Shown here in pieces: positions 54,314 to 62,234 of a stretch of DNA of 64,000 bases. The stretch is taken from assembly GCF_009831235.1 (NCBI RefSeq), contig NZ_WUUL01000003.1, positions 248,001 through 312,000 on the forward strand, in the 5' to 3' direction. A program made the position numbers and the translations under genes. Origin of the DNA: Shimazuella alba. Lineage in GTDB: Bacteria; Bacillota; Bacilli; Thermoactinomycetales; Thermoactinomycetaceae. Every line of letters begins with the position of its first letter. Positions within the stretch are counted from its first letter, which is position 1. Below the pieces are notes generated by a model that saw nothing but the letters and a program-made list of their open reading frames with translations, was not told the DNA's origin and ran no database searches.

Positions 54314-54877
54314 ATGGCTGAATCTAGGCGAACAGCTGATCAGGTCTCCATATCTCGCCAAGTGGGGAAAAACATCCAACGTAAGAGGTGGGACCTTGGT
54401 TGGACTCAAGGTCAACTCGCTACAAAAATTCGCGCTCTAGGCCTACCTATGAGTCAACAAAGTCTCTCTCAGATCGAAAATGGGAAGGATGGTGCCCATT
54501 ACCGTTCTGTGAGTGTTGAGGAACTGATGGCTTTTGCTTTTGTATTCGAGATTGCAGTGACAGATCTGCTTTTCGGCCCTCAAAAAAGAACGGTAGCTGC
54601 TTCATTTACTTCTAACTGGACAAAAGGACATTACTCTCGTATCGTTGGCAGGAACGTAAAACGTTATCGAGAAAAGTTGAAGCTATCTGAACGACAGGTA
54701 GCCGATGCGATGTCTCAATTGGGAATGCAAATGAAGGATGTGCAAAATTTGAAACGGATCGAGCAAGGTTATCATAATTTCGGCAGCCCTTCGACGGTGT
54801 CTGTTGATCAATTGGTAGCTTTCTCCTCCAAAGAAGTTTTGAATGTGAATCCAGAGGATTTGCTAGTCGAAGTGTAA
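54314..54877 (+). CDS. tandem helix-turn-helix (XRE-type) regulator
   Basis: 187 residues with two HTH domains: about 16-75 (VGKNIQRKRWDLGWTQGQLA, QQSLSQIENG, VSVEELMAFAFVFEIAVTDL) and about 115-185 (VGRNVKRYREKLKLSERQVA, then NLKRIEQGY and STVSVDQLVAFSSKEVLNVN). Related to the 2205-2780 protein. Composition and domain style (GWTQGQLA with long GLPM loop) recall actinobacterial regulators, suggesting transfer. Divergent from the CDF gene across 390 bases. AAAGGA precedes the ATG and a terminator follows. Confidence 0.8.
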   Translation: MAESRRTADQVSISRQVGKNIQRKRWDLGWTQGQLATKIRALGLPMSQQSLSQIENGKDGAHYRSVSVEELMAFAFVFEIAVTDLLFGPQKRTVAASFTSNWTKGHYSRIVGRNVKRYREKLKLSERQVADAMSQLGMQMKDVQNLKRIEQGYHNFGSPSTVSVDQLVAFSSKEVLNVNPEDLLVEV

Positions 54878-54885
54878 AACAACAT

Positions 54886-54914
54886 CCCTCCTTCTGAGTT
54901 GCTTGGAAGGAGGG
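54886..54914 (+). terminator. GC-rich terminator of the 54314 gene
   Basis: CCCTCCTTC (54886-54894) pairs with GAAGGAGGG (54906-54914), 11-base loop. Confidence 0.75.
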
Positions 54915-55031
54915 AAATCAAAACCCTATCAACTTTAAGTAGATAGGGTGAAAAATGAAGACTATACATACTTGAACTTACAAACAGGATAATTCGTGTG
55001 TTTTCCACATAAACCACTGAAGCTATTGAAT

Positions 55032-55808
55032 CTAAAATTGTTGGTATACATAGGAATCTTTAAGCGCTGGCACACGTTTGTATGATTTTAGTTTAATACC
55101 AGGCACCTCTCCCGTCTCATTTTTCGTTATTTCAAATGTCCCCTCTATTTCATACCACTGATCTTTCTTAAATTGGTTGCTCAGTGGTGTATCAATTAGA
55201 AATCCAACTACACCTGCATCGGCAACACAACAGGACATGGATAAGCGAGCCAGAACAAATTGGTTATCTTTGAGCCCCTCTTCTCGATATACAAAACCTG
55301 TGGATGTAATTTTCTTGCCAACAAATTTCTCTGGATACATCATCAATACATTGGTTACTTCCAAATAATTTTTGCTTGACAATGTAATAACCGACAGCTT
55401 TTCCAGTTCACTAGCTTTTTGCTTATAAGGCTCTTCCCAAGAATCGTCTTCTTGTGCAAGCTGTTGTTGATCTGTGCTTTGGTTTTTAGGCTTTTCCGTT
55501 GGAACATAGGTATAAACTTTTTGATCAGCAATGCTTGCATCAAGTGGTTTGCTTGGAAAAAGCAGAAACGCACAAATCGGCAGAAGCACAATCAGATAAC
55601 CCCATGTACCAATCCGATGAGCGGATGGTCGTTTGTAGTGGTTAATCTGCACACACCCAAGAATCAAAAGAAAAATCAGACTAAAGATACTTAAATATTG
55701 AAACCGAGGATTGATAAAATACGAAAGTTCTCTCGTGATAATTAAGTAGGCTACCATAAAGGCTAGACCGAACAACAATGCTGCTCTAATGATGGATGAC
55801 ATGCCCAT
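55032..55808 (-). CDS. TIGR03943 family membrane protein (YcgQ-like)
   Basis: 258 residues. Two or three N-terminal helices, a long extracytoplasmic linker, then an OB-like beta domain with the conserved segment KITSTGFVYREEGLKDNQFV and ARLSMSCCVADAGVVGFLID. The SCCVADA Cys pair is a family hallmark. Partner of the permease 12 bases upstream; in Bacillus the pair is ycgR-ycgQ. COG0701/COG3689 pairs are found in Zur regulons and are thought to act in metal transport or metallation; the mechanism is unknown. Confidence 0.85.
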   Translation of the reverse strand: MGMSSIIRAALLFGLAFMVAYLIITRELSYFINPRFQYLSIFSLIFLLILGCVQINHYKRPSAHRIGTWGYLIVLLPICAFLLFPSKPLDASIADQKVYTYVPTEKPKNQSTDQQQLAQEDDSWEEPYKQKASELEKLSVITLSSKNYLEVTNVLMMYPEKFVGKKITSTGFVYREEGLKDNQFVLARLSMSCCVADAGVVGFLIDTPLSNQFKKDQWYEIEGTFEITKNETGEVPGIKLKSYKRVPALKDSYVYQQF

Positions 55809-55820
55809 GTCTCCTTTCTC

Positions 55821-56879
55821 TTATAGAAAACAAATAACCGATACGATCGTAAGCAAGGTCGTCCCACCCCAAAAGAACCATATAACGGAAGCACGAAAAC
55901 TGCCTGCCATCATCAAAACATTTTTCAAATCCATCATGGGACCGTAGACGAGGAATGCAAAAAGTGGAGCTGTTCCCATTGCATTTCGGAAAGATGCTGC
56001 AATAAAGGCATCAGAAGAAGAACAAATCGATAATCCAAAAGCTAATCCCATCATGACAATAATCGCAATCCATTCATGTGAGGCCATGGATTTCATAGCA
56101 GCAAAGCCAACAAAAGTTTGGAAAACAGACGCCAAAAAAGCACCTAAAATAAAATATTTGGTCATATTCATAAACTCGAAAATTGAATGGTACAACGCAT
56201 GATTTAGTTTGTCTTTCCACTTGGGAGTATCATGCTTTGTATGATGTTCCCTATGATCCGAACAACAATGGTCGTCCATTTCATCTGATTCGCAGGTATG
56301 GGAATTATTCCGCAGCACCTCCCTGTTTCGAAAGAACAGAAAAAAGAGAAAACCCATTACTACTGCAATACCTGCCCCTAATGATAACCGAGTAAGCGTT
56401 ATTCCCCAATCATCTCCAAAAGCAATATAAGTGGAAATGATCGTGACAGGGTTTACGATGGGAGCAGCGAGTAAAAATGTAAACGCAGTATAAACAGGCA
56501 ACTTTTTTTCAATCAATCGCCTTGCAATCGGGACAATTCCACATTCACAAATTGGCAAGATCAAACCAAACAATGTAGCCATGGGAATCGATAGAAACGG
56601 GTTTTTGGGGGTTAATTTCCACAGTGTATTCTCATTTACAAATTCATGAATCAAACTGGAAACTAACACACCAATTAGGATGAAAGGCAATCCTTCTAAG
56701 AAAATACTCAAAAAGATCGTAGCTAAATTTTGCAGTTTCCCATAAGAAACAAAAGAACTCAACCAGCTGACATCCCATTCAAATCGAAGGAAAGAATCCG
56801 AACTAAAGAAAACAACGAGAGTCATGAACAAAAATACCAATAAAATCTCTACATAAAAGTTTTTTAATAAACGAAGCAT
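55821..56879 (-). CDS. permease of the COG0701/UPF0718 family (YcgR-like)
   Basis: 352 residues, about eight helices in two halves. Family features: FLEGLPFILIGVLVSSLIHE, ICECGIVPIARRLIEKKLPV (CECG motif), FLLAAPIVNPVTIISTYIAF, and in the second half FGLSICSSSDAFIAASFRNA with PMMDLKNVLMM. A His/Cys/Asp-rich cytoplasmic loop (DDHCCSDHREHHTKHD) suggests metal binding. First gene of the two-gene operon, GGAGGAGG before the ATG, Zur-box-like site in the promoter. Confidence 0.88.
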   Translation of the reverse strand: MLRLLKNFYVEILLVFLFMTLVVFFSSDSFLRFEWDVSWLSSFVSYGKLQNLATIFLSIFLEGLPFILIGVLVSSLIHEFVNENTLWKLTPKNPFLSIPMATLFGLILPICECGIVPIARRLIEKKLPVYTAFTFLLAAPIVNPVTIISTYIAFGDDWGITLTRLSLGAGIAVVMGFLFFLFFRNREVLRNNSHTCESDEMDDHCCSDHREHHTKHDTPKWKDKLNHALYHSIFEFMNMTKYFILGAFLASVFQTFVGFAAMKSMASHEWIAIIVMMGLAFGLSICSSSDAFIAASFRNAMGTAPLFAFLVYGPMMDLKNVLMMAGSFRASVIWFFWGGTTLLTIVSVICFL

Positions 56880-56949
56880 GTATCCTCCTCCTGCTTTTCT
56901 CCTTTAACATATTTTCTCTTATTAATCTATGTATTGTCCTCCTCTTATA

Positions 56950-56964
56950 TCGTAATCATTCCAT
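56950..56964 (-). promoter_or_regulatory. Zur-box-like operator of the permease operon
   Basis: Minus strand ATGGAATGATTACGATAT: perfect ATTACGA half plus weaker left half, sharing 13 bases (GGAATGATTACGA) with the CDF site. TACAAT (56970-56965) lies immediately upstream as a possible -10; the -35 is poor. Confidence 0.5.
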
Positions 56965-57098
56965 ATTGTAAACCTTTTTACCGCTTATTTCCGTTAATTG
57001 ACATGCAATTGTTAGAAAAAACAAAGAAGATAACCTAAATATGAATTTATCAAATCGATATACGAATAATATATTATTAAATTTAAATGAAAAATAGA

Positions 57099-57127
57099 TA
57101 GACAAACAAGTCATATATCGATACAAT
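57099..57127 (+). promoter_or_regulatory. sigma-A-type promoter of the znuA-like gene
   Basis: TAGACA (57099-57104), 17 bases, TACAAT (57122-57127): five of six matches in each. Confidence 0.65.
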
Positions 57128-57144
57128 ATTTCTGGAGATGTAAA

Positions 57145-57159
57145 TAAGAATAATTACGA
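57145..57159 (+). promoter_or_regulatory. Zur-box-like operator of the znuA-like gene
   Basis: TAAGAATAATTACGATTT: perfect right half ATTACGA, left half four of seven, about eleven bases after the predicted transcription start, as in the CDF promoter. Confidence 0.5.
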
Positions 57160-57182
57160 TTTAAAAAGGAGTATATAGCATC

Positions 57183-58133
57183 ATGAAAAATTGGAGTATC
57201 ATCAGCATATTTTTATTTGTTTTTATTTTTCTCACTGCTTGCAGCGAAACCAGTAATAGTTTGGAAAAAACAGATAACAAGCAGCAAAAATTAGTTATTT
57301 ACACCAGTATGTACCCATTAGCTTTTTTTGCAGAAAAAATTGGCGGAAATCTGGTAACTGTTCATAATCTAACACCTACAGGTGTTGAACCACATGATTA
57401 TGAACCAACACAAAAAGATCTTATCAACCTAAATAAATCAGATATATTCATTTATAATGGAGCAGGTTTAGAAGGTTGGGTAGATAAAGTAAAAACAAAT
57501 ATCAATACTGAGCAAACGCTGCTCGTTGAATCTACGAAAAACATAAAGTTACTTACAGCAACCGAAGAAGAGGAAGAAGACCACCATCATCACGAAGGAA
57601 ACCATACAGAAAACGTGGACCCACATGTATGGCTTGACCCATCGCTCGCGAAAAAACAAGCAGAAAATATAAAACAGGCTTTGATTCAAAAAGACCCAAA
57701 ACATAAAACTCTTTATGAACAAAATTATCAAAAACTGGCAAAACGTCTGGACCAATTGGATCAGTCTTATCAATCTGTCCTCTCCCAAACTAAAAACAAA
57801 AATGTCCTCACTTCACATGCTGCCTTTCACTATTTGACTGAGCGATATGGTTTGAAACAAGTTGCCATTTCTGGGTTATCCCCTGATCAAGAACCAAGCC
57901 CAAAAAGGTTGAAAGAGATCATTCAATATGCAGAACAAAATAAGATTAAATATATATTCTTCGAAAAACTAGTCGATCCAAAAATAGCAAAGGTTGTAAC
58001 CAATGAAATACATGCCACTGCATTAGTCTTAGATCCGTTAGAAGGATTAACACCAGATGAATTAAAAAAAGGGGAAGATTACTTCTCTATCTCCATGCGT
58101 AATTTAGAAAACCTGAAAATTGCTTTGCAGTAA
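57183..58133 (+). CDS. metal (zinc) ABC transporter substrate-binding lipoprotein, ZnuA-like
   Basis: 316 residues. Signal peptide with lipobox LTAC. Cluster A-I solute-binding family: YTSMYPLAFFAEKIGGNLVT, GVEPHDYEPTQKDL (His ligand), an acidic/His-rich loop EEEEEDHHHHEGNH as in zinc binders, ENVDPHVWLDP (His ligand), TSHAAFHYLTERYGL (His ligand) and VLDPLEGLT. Zinc rather than manganese is favoured by the His-rich loop. No znuB or znuC follows, so its permease and ATPase must be elsewhere. AAGGAG lies 11 bases before the ATG. Confidence 0.93.
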   Translation: MKNWSIISIFLFVFIFLTACSETSNSLEKTDNKQQKLVIYTSMYPLAFFAEKIGGNLVTVHNLTPTGVEPHDYEPTQKDLINLNKSDIFIYNGAGLEGWVDKVKTNINTEQTLLVESTKNIKLLTATEEEEEDHHHHEGNHTENVDPHVWLDPSLAKKQAENIKQALIQKDPKHKTLYEQNYQKLAKRLDQLDQSYQSVLSQTKNKNVLTSHAAFHYLTERYGLKQVAISGLSPDQEPSPKRLKEIIQYAEQNKIKYIFFEKLVDPKIAKVVTNEIHATALVLDPLEGLTPDELKKGEDYFSISMRNLENLKIALQ

Positions 58134-58220
58134 TACAAACCTGTTGCGAATATTTCTTTAATTTAGTAGTTTATATAGTAGCAAGTTAATCTCATTCCAT
58201 TCCTCAACTGAAGGATTCAG

Positions 58221-59298
58221 ATGTTTCACAACAGAAGGCCCGAACTAAAAAACAAACAGAAAAAGTTCACAAAGGGCAAAAAGGCAGTAGCACTCTCCTT
58301 GTCAGCGGACAAGTGGGCACTGGTCAAAGTCATCATCCTCACTGTGATCGAAGCGACATTTGCTGGTCTTCTGCCACTCGGTCAGAAGATGCTGCTGGAA
58401 AACCCGTCGATCTGGACAGCTACATGGGCTACTCTCTTCTCAGCAGCCCAAGTATTCTTCCTCATGGTATTCTTTAATATGAACGATACCCTTGGGGCAA
58501 CAATGGAGAAGGCTTTGAATAAACGGGTCTTTCTCCAGATGAAGTTCATGTCCAAACGGTACCTGAATATGGTCAAAAATAACAATGGCCAAATGCACAC
58601 CAGTATGACAGCGAGTTTGGTCCGGAATTTTGGAACCAATCTTTTCTCTGCTCTGAAAAGTGCAACCATCGTTTCTGCACAACTGATCGGCATCGCTCTA
58701 AGTTTTGGAATCGGAAAGTACTTTTGGCTGACCCTACTCGGACTTGCTTTCATGGCTGGTCTTGTCTTCTTTGCTTACAAGTGGAATAAGGGATTTAGTA
58801 AGCAAAGAAAGATGTTGGATGCACAGCAGAATAATCGGTTGGAGCTATATGCTGATCAGCTGGACGTACACCAAGCTGGGACTAGTGGTGTAATGTTCAA
58901 TCTATTCGAAAAGGTGAGAGCGAGCCCTTTGCATGATTGGTCGCGGGGTGCTACAGATGATTCTGGGTGAGCTGGATATTCTTATTCTCGACGAACCGTT
59001 CGCTCACATCGACGTTGCTACTGGTAAAGAGATGTCAGAAATTCTCTCCTACCTTGCGAAGTCATATAACTGTGCCCTACTGATGATCAACCATGTGGAT
59101 ACCTTGGATCCACCCGAAGCAACAGCATACGTCTTTGGTGAATCTGGTAAAGGCATTGTGGAAATCGGGCGAGTCGATGTGCTTAGGCAATCTGATGACT
59201 CGCTGTATGTGCATACCCTTTTTGAGAAGACAGCACAGAACACAGTCATACCTCAACACCGATGGGATGAAATCGTCGCCATGACAAAAATCCGGTGA
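58221..59298 (+). pseudogene. ABC exporter (TM-NBD fusion) with large internal deletion
   Basis: The first 215 residues are an ABC exporter membrane domain (KVIILTVIEATFAGLLPLGQ, QVFFLMVFFNMNDTLGATME, NGQMHTSMTASLVRNFGTNL). It then shifts frame near 58930 directly into the end of the ATPase domain: LQMILGELDILILDEPFAHI, LMINHVD and a regulatory tail. Walker A and most of the ATPase domain are missing, so it cannot work. G+C-richer than its surroundings; closed by its own GC-rich terminator. Confidence 0.8.
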
Positions 59299-59357
59299 AA
59301 TGGATTTCTTTCAAGATGTGAGGGGGTAGTCACCCTTATATTTTACTTGGCAATAAA

Positions 59358-59388
59358 AGTACGCCGGTTCTTTATGAACCGGCGTACT
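59358..59388 (+). terminator. GC-rich terminator of the ABC pseudogene
   Basis: AGTACGCCGGTTC (59358-59370) pairs with GAACCGGCGTACT (59376-59388), 5-base loop, then GAGTTTAAC. Confidence 0.8.
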
Positions 59389-59571
59389 GAGTTTAACTTA
59401 TTATGCAACTTCTTATAGTTCCTCTTTGTTATCTAATTTGTTCATTAGCAGAAAGGCTACAGATTTCTTTATTAAACTACGAAAAACAAAAGATAATATC
59501 TAACCTACATTTCCAAAAACACTTGAAAAGTAACTCCTCGGTCAATTGAATTCAAATATCTGCAATTTAAA

Positions 59572-59766
59572 GTCCTCCAAGACAAAATACAACATTTGAA
59601 AATGAAACCAACACAATGTTTAATGATTGGTGATTCTGTCACCACAAAAACGTCTGGAGTTCCATTTCTGAGGTATTCGAATACTTTCTTGGGAGCTAAA
59701 GGACTCTTTGATGCAGGAGCTGAAAACGTAATTTCTTATTACATTCCATTGCTGAGCGAGAAGTGA
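59572..59766 (+). pseudogene. HAD-family hydrolase C-terminal fragment
   Basis: Reads LQDKIQHLKMKPTQCLMIGD, SVTTKTSG, then FLGAKGLFDAGAENVISYYI. MIGDSVTTK is the last HAD motif (phosphatase core). No start or N-terminal nucleophile motif remains. Confidence 0.55.
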
Positions 59767-60184
59767 TCAAGGAACACTTAGACCGGCTGATGTCGGTCGC
59801 TCCATTTAGCAGCTGTTCCTTCTACTTTGCTAAATTTCATTCAAGCTCCGCAAAGGATGCAAACAAATGAAACATCGACTGTGCTTTCATTCGACCAATC
59901 CATCGTAATATTTTGCTAAAGACTGTGAATGCTCCCTCGATTCAACAATTTTACAACTTGAATCAACAGGAGCACCCTAAAGTTCGGTTGATCTATATGC
60001 ACTTTTTCTCTATTTTTTATTGCTTCTGCAAAGCCACTGAGTACCTCCTACATTTTTTGAGTAACGTATGATTACACACTCCATTACTTGCATCCTCTCT
60101 ATTTCCTTAAATTAACATCTCTCTCCACAAAAATATCATATATACTGGTACACACATCAAAATCTTTTAGAAAAGAGGGATAGA
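59767..60184. other. gene-free stretch
   Basis: About 420 bases. One imperfect stem-loop (TGCTCC-GATTCAA at 59930-59945 with TTGAATC-GGAGCA at 59958-59974). Otherwise AT-rich leader of the CAP-domain gene. Confidence 0.4.
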
Positions 60185-60895
60185 ATGCGATGGATTTTTG
60201 CGTTGATTATACCTGCACTCTTAGTGTTTCCTACTTTTGGACAAGCAGCAGGCGAATCAGCTACAGCAGCCAAAGCAATAAAAGTTAAGTCAATCAAGAT
60301 TATCTTCCCAACCTCTATAACAAAAGAAAAGACAAAAACAATCAAGAAAAAAGTTACAACAAAAAAGGAAGACTCTAATAATACTGCAAATTCTACTAAA
60401 TCGGATACATCAAAGAAAACAAATACATCAACTTCTAACTCATCTCAACCCACATCGGTTAAATCCACTAATGAATCAGTTTCTTCTACTCCATCTGCAA
60501 CCGATTCCGGTATCTTAGCTGTAGAGCGTGAAGTCGTTCGATTGGTAAATGTAGAACGAGAGAAACAAGGTTTAAAACCATTGGAACTAGACAGTAAATT
60601 GAGCTCGATCGCCCGCAAAAAATCACAGGATATGAAAGACAAAAACTACTTTTCACACCAATCTCCAACTTATGGTTCTCCCTTTGAGATGTTGAAACAA
60701 TTTGGTGTCTCTTACCAAACTGCTGGAGAAAATATTGCCGCAGGTCAGCGTTCTGCACAAGAAGTAGTTGATGGATGGATGAATAGCAAAGGTCACCGAG
60801 AAAATATATTAAACTCATCTTTTACTCGTATTGGTGTCGGTTATGTATCTGGTGGCAGCTATGGCAGCTACTGGACGCAACTTTTCACTGGATAA
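60185..60895 (+). CDS. secreted CAP/SCP-domain protein (YkwD-like)
   Basis: 236 residues. Signal peptide MRWIFALIIPALLVFPTFG, a Lys/Ser/Thr-rich linker to about residue 110, then a CAP domain: VEREVVRLVNVEREKQGLKP, KSQDMKDKNYFSHQSPTYGS, GENIAAG, GWMNSKGHRENILNSSFTRI and GVGYVSGGSYGSYWTQLFTG. The His and Glu of the CAP cavity are present. Bacillus YkwD-type proteins are exported and some are spore-related; the activity is unknown. GAGGGAT precedes the ATG. Confidence 0.9.
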   Translation: MRWIFALIIPALLVFPTFGQAAGESATAAKAIKVKSIKIIFPTSITKEKTKTIKKKVTTKKEDSNNTANSTKSDTSKKTNTSTSNSSQPTSVKSTNESVSSTPSATDSGILAVEREVVRLVNVEREKQGLKPLELDSKLSSIARKKSQDMKDKNYFSHQSPTYGSPFEMLKQFGVSYQTAGENIAAGQRSAQEVVDGWMNSKGHRENILNSSFTRIGVGYVSGGSYGSYWTQLFTG

Positions 60896-60904
60896 AATTT
60901 ATTT

Positions 60905-60949
60905 AAAAACTCCCGCTGGTATCGTTTGATCACCAGTTGGGGAGTTTTT
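60905..60949 (+). terminator. terminator of the CAP-domain gene
   Basis: AAAAACTCCC (60905-60914) with GGGAGTTTTT (60940-60949), and inner CTGGT/ACCAG (60916-60920, 60932-60936). T-run follows. Confidence 0.85.
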
Positions 60950-61097
60950 TATTTTAACAAATGAAACTGACACCACTTTCCGTGTTACGAAGCTAAAAAT
61001 CAAACGATGGATACACTTTTTTTCTACATCCAAAATAAAAACTGCTTTAAACGACTGACTGGCTGTTCGAAGACAATCTAGGTTAGCTGTCACTGAT

Positions 61098-61283
61098 TCA
61101 GCAGATAACAGTGGCAACGGTCTTCACACTGGTCCCAACTTCCGTTGAGGTTAGAATAGTTGAATCGAGCCGGTGGCGCAAGGAACCCTTACCATAGTGA
61201 ACTTGCAGTTGTTTGATTTCACTTAACCGAGTTTCTGTATTAGTAGATAGACGAAGCATGATTTCACCTAAAGTCAAAACGTT
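61098..61283 (-). pseudogene. PfkB-type sugar kinase (KdgK-like) N-terminal fragment
   Basis: Reads NVLTLGEIMLRLSTNTETRL, SEIKQLQVHYGKGS, like the start of 2-keto-3-deoxygluconate kinases (ITFGEIMLRLS...FxVHYGG). The match fades after HYGKGS and the rest of the kinase is absent. Its upstream end runs into the dapF terminator, so there is no real start. Confidence 0.55.
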
Positions 61284-61308
61284 ACTCAAAGCTTGGTTGC
61301 CAAAAATG

Positions 61309-61353
61309 AAAAGAGAAGAGCTTTCCATTTTCAAGATGGAGTTCTTCTCTTTT
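61309..61353 (-). terminator. terminator of dapF
   Basis: AAAAGAGAAGA (61309-61319) pairs with TCTTCTCTTTT (61343-61353); TCCAT/ATGGA extends inward. Minus-strand tail contains ATTTTTGG. Confidence 0.8.
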
Positions 61354-61365
61354 TCCTTTTCAAGC

Positions 61366-62220
61366 TTATGTTGTCAGTTCCCCTGCAAACACAAATGATG
61401 CGGGTCCTGTCATATAGACATGATTGTTTTTTTCCTTCCAATCAATCATCAAGTCTCCGCCTAGCAGATGAATGGTTGCCTTTCGTGCTGCTTTTCCATT
61501 CAAATGACTTGCAACGAGTACGGCACAGGCACCTGAGCCACATGCCATCGTTTCCCCGACGCCGCGCTCCCATACCCGCATGGAAATCTCATCTGGTGAG
61601 TGGATATCGATAAATTCGATATTCGCTTTCTCGGGGAAAACTTCGTTTGTCTCGATTTTTGGACCTATGCCATTTACCAGAGCATCCGATAATGTATCTA
61701 CCTCTATCACAGCATGAGGGTTCCCCATAGAAACAGCAGAAAATGCATATGCTTGTTCTTTGATGACAACTTGATCATAAATTGTTTCTCCTATGACAAC
61801 CTGATCATGAATCGTTGGAGATTTCACAGGAATTTGTACCGGTTCAAGGATGGGTTCTCCCATGTCTACTTGCACTTGTTTTACAGTGCCTGCTTCTACT
61901 TGAAGAACAATAGATTGGATACCTCTTTTTGTTTCTACCATTATCTTCGTTTTTCTGTTATCTATTCGCTCGTAGTAGTATTTGGAAACACAGCGAACAG
62001 CATTGCCGCATTGCTGTGCTTCGGTTCCATCGGAGTTAAATATTCTCATCTGAAGGTCAGCCTGTTCAGAGGGTAAAATAAACACAAGCCCATCTGCTCC
62101 AACGCCTGTATGTCGATCACAGACTTTTTTTGCTAATTCTAGTACGTCATCTGGGAGTGTATCTTCCATATGAACAACAACAAAATCATTTCCCAAACCA
62201 TGCATTTTATGAAATTTCAT
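61366..62220 (-). CDS. dapF: diaminopimelate epimerase
   Basis: Interconverts LL- and meso-diaminopimelate for lysine and cell wall. 284 residues from ATG 62220 (AAAGGAAA upstream), starting MKFHKMHGLGNDFVVV; a longer frame to 62331 lies inside the ATPase gene and has no ribosome site. Catalytic Cys pair: QQCGNAVRC and MACGSGACA. Substrate loops MGNPHAVIEVD and GVGETMACGSG are present. It follows the P-type ATPase gene closely (14 bases). Confidence 0.96.
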   Translation of the reverse strand: MKFHKMHGLGNDFVVVHMEDTLPDDVLELAKKVCDRHTGVGADGLVFILPSEQADLQMRIFNSDGTEAQQCGNAVRCVSKYYYERIDNRKTKIMVETKRGIQSIVLQVEAGTVKQVQVDMGEPILEPVQIPVKSPTIHDQVVIGETIYDQVVIKEQAYAFSAVSMGNPHAVIEVDTLSDALVNGIGPKIETNEVFPEKANIEFIDIHSPDEISMRVWERGVGETMACGSGACAVLVASHLNGKAARKATIHLLGGDLMIDWKEKNNHVYMTGPASFVFAGELTT

Positions 62221-62234
62221 GATGTATTTCCTTT

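Noticed and set aside
58221-58970. ABC transporter membrane gene as the permease for the ZnuA-like protein
   Set aside because: It is an exporter-type domain, not ZnuB-like, has foreign composition and is internally deleted.
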